Shown here piece by piece: positions 50,301 to 62,300 of a DNA stretch of 64,000 nucleotides. A program made the position numbers and the translations under genes. The DNA lies in NCBI GenBank assembly GCA_947568835.1, contig OX387606.1, forward strand, positions 11,470,001-11,534,000, written 5' to 3'. Every line of letters starts with the position of its first letter. Within the stretch, counting starts at the first letter, position 1. The notes under the pieces are model-generated. The model searched no databases. It was not told the origin of the DNA and saw only the letters and a list, made by a program, of their open reading frames with translations. The DNA is from Protonemura montana. Taxonomy: Eukaryota > Arthropoda > Insecta > Plecoptera > Nemouridae.

Positions 50301-53300
50301 AGTGCATGTTTAACAGTTAGAATATTAGTCATTACTTGATGAGAAAAATTCTTACTAGCAACCCATATTGAATTTTACAGCAAACATAACACCATTCTTA
50401 TGATCCACAATAAAACAACCACCATATCACTGCCACCATCGTGAAATACAACCCAGCTCACCATGTGGTGGTTATGTCCTGCAGCAGATGCAGCATTGGA
50501 CTCTCGATCGTCGTTCCTCGAGATGGTGCCATCAAGTTCAGGTTCAGTGATGGTCGGCTGGCCACGACGCTTGCCAAACACAGCGCGGATGAATACGTCC
50601 TGCACCGACTCCAGGCGCACCAGGTAACTCCACAATCGGCGAACTGGCGCGGCTGATGCGTGACGAGGGCTGCAGGGAAAGAAAACTCTCGAGTCATTGT
50701 TGTCTCACTTGAAAGAAGGTGCGGCAATTGAGATTCAATCAAGATTTCATTCAAGACTTGGACAGCAGTACCATTTCAGCACAACATTGTAAAGACAACG
50801 ATGACATTGCTTAAACTGACACTTCTATAAAAATGAAGGTTGCCATTATCTTGTTGCTGCCTCGATTGTTATTGATGTCACACGAGTAAATAAATTATCC
50901 AGAAACATTTTTGAAGAGCCACTCGATACTCAAGTGATAAAGTCATCATCCGAATGTTTAACTGTAATGTGTTTTATTAGGAACACTTATGTCATGTGAT
51001 TAACACTGAAATGCGATTTTTTTTTAAGGACATTTTTTTCTAAATAAACAACTTCCAAACAAAACAAACAACAAACGTATGTCTTTACAGATTTACTTAC
51101 CCAGCCTTTTGAAAACTGATCCAAATACAAACTTTAACTAAAGACAAACTAAAAACAATTGTTGAAAACTTGTGCTGAATCAATACAAGCAGCTAGCTCT
51201 GATCTACAACAGTGAACGTTAATTGTTTCGAGGATTTTTTTTCGTATTATGTTCTGTGAAAAGTAATTCAGGACCCCAGTCATCGAGCACTTACTGGAAC
51301 GGTGTGTTGGCTCGCTCTACCAGCGACCGGTACTTGTGGATGGCGGGCCCGGTTGCTCCGGTCTCCACGCAGCAGCCGGGGATGTAGTCAGCTGGCGGAG
51401 GACGCCGGGCATCCAGCTCCTCCTTCAGCATGTCCTGCCATTGACTCGTCACACGTAGCACGCCATGGATGAGTGGGCTGCACACCTGTGATAACGTCAA
51501 CCGTATTAGCAGGATGCTAAATCTTATACCAATTGCAAAATCACGTTCACTCAGGTGGTGTATTGTGGAAATCCATATGGTTTATAATTTTACTTCTATT
51601 GCACCATTTTCGGCAGAGTTTTAGGGAAATCTAAAGTAAATTTAGCTTGTAATCACCATATGTTGATTTGGTTGGCAAGCACTATGTGAGAAAAATCAGT
51701 AATGCAGTCTCTAAATCATCAAGCACAGAGCACAAAGTGTGCTCTAATGCAACAGACCAAAATCAACAAAGGCAGTGTCCACTAACAGGAAAATTAACAT
51801 GTAGACCTGATAGTGTTATCAAATTTCATGCTCTGCGATGAATTCTGGGCAATTTCATTCAACAAGAAATGTCATTTTTAGAGAAACCTGCCTGCATTAT
51901 TGATATTGCAGGAAAAAACAAACAATCATGCCCCTAATTAGCAAAAAAAAACTTAAACTGGCATTTCTGGCTTCTGGCTTTTGGACAACGGTTTGAAACT
52001 GCAAACTCACAGGCAGTTCCTGCAGTTCAACACCGGCAGTGGCGAGGAAGTCGTGCATCTGCGAGAGCGCCAACCGTACGACTGCAAGTCGCAGGACGCA
52101 CCAGCTGAATGAATCAGGGTTGGAGTGCTCTGTGTTTTCCTTGACGTCCTTCGTGCCGGTGGCGGGCGTGGTAGTAGTGTCGAAAACGTCCTCCTCCTCC
52201 ACCTCTTCCTCCTCCATGTCGACGTCGCTAGCCACCGAGTCAGCCGAGTCGTAGCCGCATGACTCGTTCTCCTCCGCTAGCTCGGGCTGCAGGAACGTTT
52301 CATGTTAGTTGGGAACGTGACGGGTTTGAGTGCTGACACAAACTTCCTTGCAATCAAATTAAGACACATCGTATTATCAGTAACCTGTCTGACATATAAC
52401 ATCATTGTGCAGCATGGGTAACAAAAGTCAAAACAAAAATGAATGGAGCTTAAGTTTCAAGTTCATCCCTTACTTTTTCATCAAACTGTCCAATTCACGG
52501 CAAAATTGTGCCATTCCAACACAAATGTTTGGATCGCAGTTTTAAAGAGCTCATACGTGCGTTGGTTGTTGAGCGAGAGCCTCAACACAAGTTGAGGAAA
52601 GATTATGCACATCAGTATTAGCTAAGAAATGTGCATAACAATGCTAGAGAAAATATAATGACTGTTAAAAATAAGCAACTATGCAGTTATTGCATGTGAT
52701 TGGCCGCCAAAGAGCGACATCTGAAACAACTAGGTGCCTGTACACCACCGATACTCCAATACCCAACTTACCCAATCCAAGTCTGCCAAAAGAGAAGTGG
52801 TCAAGAGAAAGTCACAAACCAAGCAGTAGGAAAGTGCAAAAAAAAAAGGTAGACAGACTACTTTGAAATTACAGTAAAATTTCATTTCTTTCTCCTTTTT
52901 CTAGAAACTGTTCAAGCAATGTCAATGCCTTTGAGAAATGGTGGAATGAATTGTAAGTTACCAAGAATACAATCTCAGTAAATATGTGTGAAAGATATAG
53001 GCATTCTAGGCCAAAATTAATAGATTATAAATTTTGAACAGTTCTAAGTAAGCAAAAACCAATATGAGTCGAACTTGGTTGTTACCATAACAGTTTCCTA
53101 GTAGCTATCTATTTCCAAAACTTGGGAAGACTTATACCTTAGAGCTTATACCGAAGTACTAATATTCTACACCTGTATTTGATACTTTTCCACTACCTCC
53201 AAGCCTGTACAGATACAGCATATGTGAGAAAAGGACTCGTATTCTAAGAGTACAGCAGACCAAAAGTGCCCCCAAAGATTTTCTAGTCATGCTGGTATCG

Positions 53301-56300
53301 AGAAAATTACCTACCACAATTTTGTGCCGAGTTTTCTAATTTTGTTAACAGAGAAGAGAACAATTAACATTAACAGAACAGTGTATATCCAAGGCTGGTG
53401 AAGTGCAACAACTCAGCTGGGATTGAAAATTATTGGGGAAGAAGAAGCAATACTGTGGGCAACTTTCTGAGAAAGACAATATGAAAGAAAGACATTGTCC
53501 TCGATTACGGTTAACAACCCCGTTTTGATGACGCTGATACAGCAAGAATTAAAAAAAAAAATTATGCTTAGCAGTCAAGAGACTGAAGTGGTGGGTGGTG
53601 AAGTGGTGAGTGCAAGGAGTAATAAATACAAGAGAAGTTGCACAAAGAGAAATCACAACAACAATCTCATTTCTTCTTTAAATTGTGTAACGACCCTACC
53701 TTCATGAGGAAGTAGGAGACCATTGACATCTCCGGCGAGACAAACTGCTCGCGGTACGTGGGTTTGTCCTCCTTCATGCTGGGCGCGGCGGCTTGAGATC
53801 CAAACTGGCCAAGCAGCTTCATGTTGAGCCGCACACGCTGCTTGGTGAGGCTCGTCACAGTCGTCCAAACACCACCTTCGGTCGGCGGCTCGCGGTCTAC
53901 ACTGCCACTGGTGGGGGTCTGGTGCAAGCAAAGAAATAACAAGATGTTACTCAGAAGTTTTTTTTTTTGTACTGGCCTTATTCAAAGTGTTTCGAGATGA
54001 CGTACATAGCAATTTTGGTACTCAGAATCTCAAAATTGTAGATCTAGCTTTTCAGTTTTTTTTCATAGGATAGCTCTTTAGTAACAGTGTCAAATGCTGG
54101 AAAAGTTGTTTGGGATGGATCACATGAAAAAAAATTACTTGGTACTTAGCTGTCATGTACATATTAGTATTACTACGCATCGGGAAACCGATACCCAGGG
54201 ATAGCCTAACATCGCGTTACATCTGCATTTTGCAAGGAAGATTAACTGTCACTGCTTGATATCTTCCTTCCTAAGCCATCTGCTAAACTTAAATACATGA
54301 ATTTCAACCACAAGAATTAAAATAAATTCTCCTAAACACATTTACTTGTGGTATCATTTAAAGACTACAAAACTTTGCCTTTGATTTGAGACCACACCAA
54401 AATCCTTTAAACTTGTTTTTAAATAAGGCAAAGATTTCTACAAAAAAAGTGCTACCTGCATCGTGGCTCACCTGTGGAGTGGCAGCGGCCGCTACGGCCA
54501 CGCGGAGAAGCTTCTTGACTCCGCCCCCAAAAAGCAGCGCCCACGTCGTTGTGGTGAAGCGCTGGCCCGCAAGGCGGTACAGGATGAGTGCATCACAATT
54601 GCACAGGGCATACACCAGCAGGCTCATGAAGGACGCCACAAATGCCTGACAAAAAGGAAAGTAACGCTTAGAGGCAAAATAAATAGTCATCATGAAATAT
54701 CCAGGAACTCTGTTTTTTGTTTGGTTGCTGGGTACACCATCAATCTTTTGAGTTTGAGTTTGAGTTTTTTTATTTTTCATTTCCTTACAGAATACTCTTT
54801 TTGTTTGTTAAAAACTAGAGTTTGAAAAAAGGTCACAGTATGAACAAGATGTCATTAATTATTTAAATCAGCAATACATGTTCATAAGTAGAAAATTTCA
54901 TAAAATCTTCAATTCACAACATATTTTCATTAAACTAGCCTAGCTTTACATATTACAATAAATACACTTACAATCCTTTGCTAGCAGAAATTCGTCTAAA
55001 GTATAAAATCCATGATTAAAAAGGAACCTTTTCGTCTTTTCTTTAAGAGCCGATCTTTTACTCTGAGATTTTATGTTGCCTGGAAGATTATTAAAAACAA
55101 AGACACCGATGTTCTTCGGATTACGCTCTGCTATGTTGAGTCTGGTTCTTGGTTGACGAAGATCATTGCGTCTTGTGTTAAAATTATGCACTTCGGTCTT
55201 TTTCTTAAAAACTGTGGTATTGTCAAATCGATATTCGATTTCGAGTCAAATCGATATTTCATTACATTGATTGTACTGACAGAAAACCTTGCAGTCGGTA
55301 GTATTCAGACATCATCAAGATTCAGACATCATCTTCAGCACTTCTGGTAAGCTGCGCTATCCCTACCTTTACTTATCCCCACTCTACTTAGGTACTCAGC
55401 TCTAAGGCAAAAAACCCTTCAACATGTGCACATGAGCGGTGGTTGACATTTGTGATTTTATGGACTTTTGAAATAAAACAAAACTAGTAGTCACTTATAA
55501 ACAAAAATCAAATATGGTTAGAAGACCTAGCTATTTCCTAGTCCAGGACTTGGATGTTTGAATAGTTTTAGCTTAACAAAATCAGCGCCAACCTCAGCTA
55601 TACGAACATACGGCCAGTAAGATTTTATAATTTTGTAACACATCGTCTTACCAATCCCCTATTCACTTCAATACCTCTCGCTCTTCACCATTCAGTCTCA
55701 AGGTTTGGTTATTGTTTTATGTCCCATGTTTCAGATACATTGTGCAATGTCCTCCAGTCGACATCACGCTTGAAACTGTCCTGTGTCCCCCATGTCTCAC
55801 CTCGCAAAGCAACAAGTTGAGCCTGGGCGTGTCCTCGTCCTTCTCGCGCGCTAGCAGCGCCCTTAAGTTGGTGACGCCCGGCCACTTGGCAGGCGGGGTG
55901 GTCACCGCCAGCGGCTCGTCAGTAGAGTAGCGCCGCCTCTTGGCCTGTGCCGCAATCAGGTGGCTGCCGGCGCTCACAGTGTTTGCACGCGCTATCGACT
56001 CTAGCCCCGACCTGCACAGAACGGATAGGGGACGGGTGAATAAGCCATTTCAAATTGCTCTTTGGAGTTTGTAATTTGTACTGGTTACTGGTTGGCGGTG
56101 ACTGGCTGGTGAGGGTAGTTTGTACTCTGTTTGCTGTACTGTAGTGGTACTGTTTAAAAGAGAATAAATTTGTACTAAGACTACAATTTTCATTTCACAT
56201 TTTTCTTATTAGGGAATTTCTCTTATTTTCCACCGATGCATCCTTTTAACGCCAGTGTAGTTTTGTGAAAGCAGCAAATTGTTTTAGTAAAGAAGTAAAA

Positions 56301-59300
56301 GCTCTATACTAGGATTTGGCCTCTTGGTTTTTAATTCTTCTTTAACACACTTATTAACAAATTCACTATCGATTAAACTTCATAGTACGTCACCATTTTA
56401 CAGTGTTTGTTTCTGGCACCCTGTATCCGATACAATGCAATGTCTCCAACAAATATCCGAGACAAAACTAATCAGTATTATATTATCACGACCACAGGCC
56501 ACTCTCGATAGGCTACCATCGTTGGCAGCTTACAGCTTTGGAACTTACCCGCTGTCTGCCTGCTGCTTAAAGCTGTCGCTGTCGCAGAGGCTCTGGTAAA
56601 TACACGCCGAAAGCGCGACAGCTAAATCTCGAAGCACGAATACCTCGCTGCTGGGGGTACGGCCAGGAAGGGGCAGCGTTCGCATTCCCACAATCGTCTC
56701 TAGCATGTCGTGCGTGAGCGCCTGTCAAACGCACAACCGTTAAAAAATATCCGGAAATTCAGAAGCAAGACTGGTAATTATCATATTTGAAAGTCATATA
56801 GCTATGGAAATGATATTTTAAAATGCACATTAGATAACTGGTGATTTGTAAGTAATCTTTATTAGTCATCCTTCTGGTTTCTAAAGAGCTCTTTCAAGGG
56901 ACTTTGCATTTTGGATTTCCACTGGGAAAACGATTGTTTTCACAAGAAAGCTGTTGTTAATAGAGTATTGTTATTTAATGCAATGTCATGGAAAGAAAAT
57001 CCTTGTGTAAAAAAATTACATTGAAAAATAAAGAGAGTATCCTTGCACATCATATCTCACAACATACCCAATTTCATTACCCCATCCATTTGCTATGTTC
57101 AAAAATTAGCCGATGGAGGAATGGAATCATCCAGCCGTACTGACCTGCAAATGTCTGACTGGATCAGCAACGACAGTCTTGTTGCAAGCCACACTGGCCG
57201 ACAATAGCGGCAGCGTCGTGGGGAACGGCAACGGTGACAGCAATTGCTGCTGCGTCTTTTCCTGTTGCAACTCCTGTAGCAGTAGGACCAGCTCCATCCG
57301 CACTGATGCCAAGCCGCCGCCACTCGCGCCGTGCAGGCTACAGTAGCTCAGCAGCGTGCGAAGTAGCGTCTCGTTGGCTACACCGCAAACGAGTGGCATT
57401 GGTCAATGGTGATACACAACTGGTACGAAACTTTGAGGTTAGTTACAGCAATGCTTAGGAGGGTACAAAAGTTATGTTATTAAAATTTATGGTCTTCTTC
57501 CCTTTACATTCCTACCTAAAAAAAAAATCTAAGCGAAAAAAAATCACCTATTTTCCAAATGACTACCAGCAAAGAATGTAGACTTGAATAGTCACAAATG
57601 ACTCCAAAAAATATATGAATTGTCTATGGCTACAAAAGAATACATTCTTTTGGAGAACTGTTCCTAGGATCAAGGAATTCTTATTTTTTTTGCAGATCAA
57701 AGGATTCGCAAAATAAAACGATTATGAAATAAGGAACTATGAATTTTAAGATTTTAGTTGCAATGAACATTAATCGAACAGGCATTAAATGACAATAAAC
57801 CATAAACATACATTGAGCACATACAATACGCCCCAAGCACTGGTCGTGCATGCGGGACTGACCTTTGAGCCACTTCTTGCGACGGGCGGCACGATGCACC
57901 TTGGCTTCGAACTCGACCTTCTCGGCCATGAGAATCTCGTGCAGGGTTGGCTTGTCGCCGGGCCGCAGTGTCGGGGGATCGGCAGCGTCGCCCAGGCCTT
58001 CTTCTGCACGTGCGGTTAGCAGAGCGTGCATGGCCACGGTTAGACTCATCGCACTCTCGTCCTCTCATCGCACTCTCGTCCTCTCATCGCACTCTTGTCC
58101 TCTCACACAATCACTCTCATTCTTCCACATCACTAACTCTCAGGAGGTGTTGGAGGAAGTTGAGAATTGCAAAAACACCAATCTTGAATTGGTAGGTAAG
58201 AAAGATGAAGTACCTACCATCTTAATTTTAAATTAATAGGATAATATTATTGTTTTTTTCAAGAATATTGAGAACTGCCCTTGTTTCTTACATTCTACTC
58301 CCATCACTTGCTCACTATAAAATAAGTAATCTATTGGAAGACGTGGCAGGGTGGGGTGGGGTGGGGGGGGGGGGAGATACGATTTGAAAAACCTAACAAA
58401 AGTATAAAGCTTTCAAAGCCCATTTTATAGGAAACGTCTTCCTTTCTGTTACTACTTTGACTTTGGCTAGTTACCGATTTAGAAAACATCCATCATCATT
58501 GCAATCAAAACTAAATTCAGTCACATCATTTCTCTCACTCTCCTATTCATTCAAAGTTTTGGGGTTAGTTTTTGTATCTAAATCTCTAGAGTTTGCAAGC
58601 AAGTACGATGCACATGTCATGTTTAACTTGATACAATTGTTTAGTGGTATATTGAATTTTCTGTGACTCGTGGGTGAATTTATTCAGGGCAAGACTCAGT
58701 GGTCTTGAATGTATTGCTGACATGAAGAAGGACAAAACAATTTGATGACGTAATTTTCAGAAGTCAGGAGTGTACTGTATCTGAACAAAAATTATTATCA
58801 CACACTCTTTACGCAATTCTTCAGTCAGCAATACATCCAATTAATGACTGGAACAGCCTTTTATTTATAAATCATAGATGGATGCATTAATACCTTGTCA
58901 ACAAACATTATTCATTATTTATGACTGAGAATGACCACTCTATTCTCTATTCTCTAGAATGACCACTCCACTCTATTCTATGCAACTAGACGTGATTGTA
59001 GGCTTTAACGACATAAATCTAGCTCAGAAGTTTTAAACTGGTCAAATAGTACTTTAAGGCACGTCTTTTATTAACTCACTAATATTGGGTAGATAAAGTA
59101 ATTAAATCACGCTATTTTGGTTACAAAAAATTCTGATCAAACTGATTTGAGCATAAGTCAGGCAAAAGGCCACATCAGCATCGAGGCTATTTGTACCGTA
59201 CACATGGAAACTAAGTGGCACTGAATAGTGATCATTGGATCTTTACTGATATATTCACTGATTATCTATTCGGTACAGTCTACCACAGAGTGGTCATGTT

Positions 59301-62300
59301 TGTCTTTGAGGTCATATATCTTAGCCAGGTTACCCAGCATTAAGAGCCAATTTAAAGAAAGGTCCCACGCACCTGGCCCAAGCGAATCAGGTTCGCCGAA
59401 ACTGTAGTTACAGAGCTGTCGGAGGGCCTCCACTTCCCGCTCGAGCCAAACATAGAGCTGGTAACGCAGCTGGCCTCCATCTACCTCAAAGCCGGTGGCC
59501 AATGTAGATAGTTCCTCCATCAGGATCTTGAGACATGCCACAAACTTGAGCTGCTGCGCCATAATGTCCAGCTTGCCACCAAACGAAGCATCCTCCACTG
59601 TAGAGCAAGGTGCAGAAGAACATTTTTTCACAAGGGACAACCAAACATGGATTAATCTAGTCCTTTTAGATTGTTTGTCAGTGATTCATTATTTGAATAA
59701 CCCAGAGCTCCTGAGCGTAGGGTTTTTAAATCTCCATATACTATAAAGTATATCATATCACAATAAATTTAACTAATATTAAAAAAATTTAAATATGGTC
59801 TCAACAAAGCCTAGAGAATATCCTAGGAACATCCTAGAGAAGCTATAATAATAATATAGAGAAGCTACAAAAAGTTGCAAAAGTGTGTACCGCGATCTTC
59901 AGATTCTGCCTGCGTGGCATGCATCTGAATCGGCTTCTGGCTGTCTTGGCTGTTTTCCTCCTCTTCCTCGTCGTCCCAGTTGAGAGACAGGGACTCCTCT
60001 TCGCGGTTAACCGGCGCAGACCAGTCGAAGCTGCCCGATGTGTCTCCTCCTATATGCAAAACATGACGCTCACAATTGCTGCACACTTTTTACATCAGGT
60101 AGAGGCCTGCTATGCGTTTTTTTAATAAGGATAGCGATATTGTGATTAATAATCACAATAATATGATAGCGGCTAGCTTTAAGTATGTGTCCTTTAATGA
60201 TTGGTTTAACTTTAAGGTGACAGTTAAGGACATTTTTTTGTAATTTCCCTTTAGACAACCCCTAATATCAGTGTGGTAATGTACTGCTTGTGCAAACGCA
60301 CCCTTCTTGTTGGTTGTGTTTCCCCAGCCGAGGTTGCCAGTATCAATCTGGAAGTCCTGGGGTGCCCGGCCCTTGGAGGGAGAGCCTAGCATGCTAGGTG
60401 TGTCTTCTCCACCGGCATCCATCACCTGCAAAAAACAGCCGGTCATTCCACACTTAACACTGCAACAATCAAAATATCCCACTATTTTCCCATTAAAAAC
60501 CTGCACCCTGATTTCTTGGCTGCTTTGTACTTCTTACTTTGCACATACAGGTTCACTGTCAGTTCTCCAGATACTCCTGACAAAGTTTTTAAAAATAAAT
60601 AAAGCATTTGTGTCTCATAGTCATGTGTCATATTCATATACTCTGATTTGTAGCTCATACAATGAAGCAGCTGTCTTCTAAAAAAAAAATTCTCACTGGT
60701 CTGAAAGTGAGTATGAAAGCAGAGGGTGAATACATAGGTGCACTGCAGGACTGATGGTTACCTTGCTAGGCAGCTTGGAGAGAACCTCAAGCGCAAGCGC
60801 AGGACATCCAGCCTTGAAGTGGGCATGAGCTGTTGTGAAGTAAAGCTGCCGTTCCAGAGGAGTGATCGAGTCCTCCAGCATCAGCTGTAAATGCAAGGCA
60901 ACAGTTTAGCCAGGCTAAGATTAATGACAATCCACAACTTGCATAGATTTTGCCTTTGGAATTGGAGTCTTATTAACTAATTTCAATAGAATATAAAGTA
61001 AGCTAATAAGAGGCCTCATATTTGGGCCTTGTAACATATAAAAGATTCATATTGCTATATAAGTGGACACAAGTCATATTGTAGAACTACTCTATACAGA
61101 CATGAATCAGTAGTTGCTTCAGAACAGATTGCTTCAATGTTGCTAGAGTGGCATACAAAACTAAAAACCTGGGAAATCTCACAACATAGGCATAGATGTT
61201 TGAAATTCCCATGCCAATGCATATTTTCCCTCAGTCCCAACAAAAGCTACTTTTCAATAACTATGAATGGCACTAAGTCAAAAACACACTCCCAGAAAAA
61301 GTATGCACCTGTTTATCAGGATTGGGTGCTTTGGTATCAGAACCGTAGCTGAACCCGGAGAGTACAACAGCATGTGCCTTGCGCTTGTCCTGTGCCGTCG
61401 AAGCCATGTACTGGCGGATGAGCAGCGGATGCGTGCGCAAGTAGACGTAGAAGTTGAACACGTTGGGGTTGGCGGTGGCACCCTCCGGTCGGTCGTCATC
61501 GGGACATTGTGGATGCATCGAGCCGGCGGTCGTTTGTAGTAGCGTGTTCAGGCTGCCTGTGTGGTCCTGGAGGTGAATGTAGCATAGTACGTGAGGAAAT
61601 GAGTCAGGCTAGTTCATTTTTTGCATCCAGTTAAAGATAAGAGATATTTATTTTCTGTCTATGTTATATCATGATTCATGACACCTAACCTAACCTAACC
61701 TAACCACTACATGAGTTATAAAGCACAGATCAGCCATATCCTTACCTTGAGGATCCAGAGGGCCATCGAGCGTAGGAACGGATCGGGATGGGCCATGGCC
61801 AGGTTCTGATTGCCACCAGTGGCGTCACATCCGAGAATCTCCTCGTAGAGCAGGCGCTTCATGTTTGGCGGTGTGGCATCCATTTCTCCCTCATACAATC
61901 GGGCTATCACCATTGCCAACTGTAAGTCGTCCAGCTTGTTCAAGCAGACCTAGGCAAGTTCAGAGATACCCATGATTTAACCGAGACTAATGGCTGTTTA
62001 GTTACCAACAGTAATTAATTTATTCCATGTGATAAATTTGGTATTTCTTGCCACACTTTTTTGGTACACATTTTCTTGCTAAAGGAATTAGCCTTCATGA
62101 CAATGTTGAGAATGTCAAAAAGTTTCAAAGTACAGTGTTGGTATAAACAAGGAGGATGATGGTTAGAGGAAGTGAAATGACTAGTCTTTTTTCTACATTA
62201 ATGAAAGTAAGGAAAATTACAGCCATTGATAACAAGTATAAGAATTTAGAAGGTTGGGAGTCATAATTAACTATCAGGGTTTACAGAGTTTTCAACAGGC

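Larger units (their letters stand above)
58004..59372 (-). other. DmX intron, 1.4 kb
   Basis: Contains the 19-bp minisatellite (58046-58102) and a G-rich stretch at 58349-58374. Otherwise AT-rich and featureless. The smaller introns 56012-56548, 56722-57144 and 57378-57862 show nothing. Confidence 0.55.

Noticed and set aside
53653..53931. Alternative frame over DmX exon 14
   Set aside because: Breaks the phase chain with exons 13 and 15, while the other frame matches the DMXL family.
58037..58110. Minisatellite as coding extension of DmX exon 9
   Set aside because: The exon 9 frame meets a stop within the repeat, and the acceptor at 58004-58005 gives the correct phase with exon 8.
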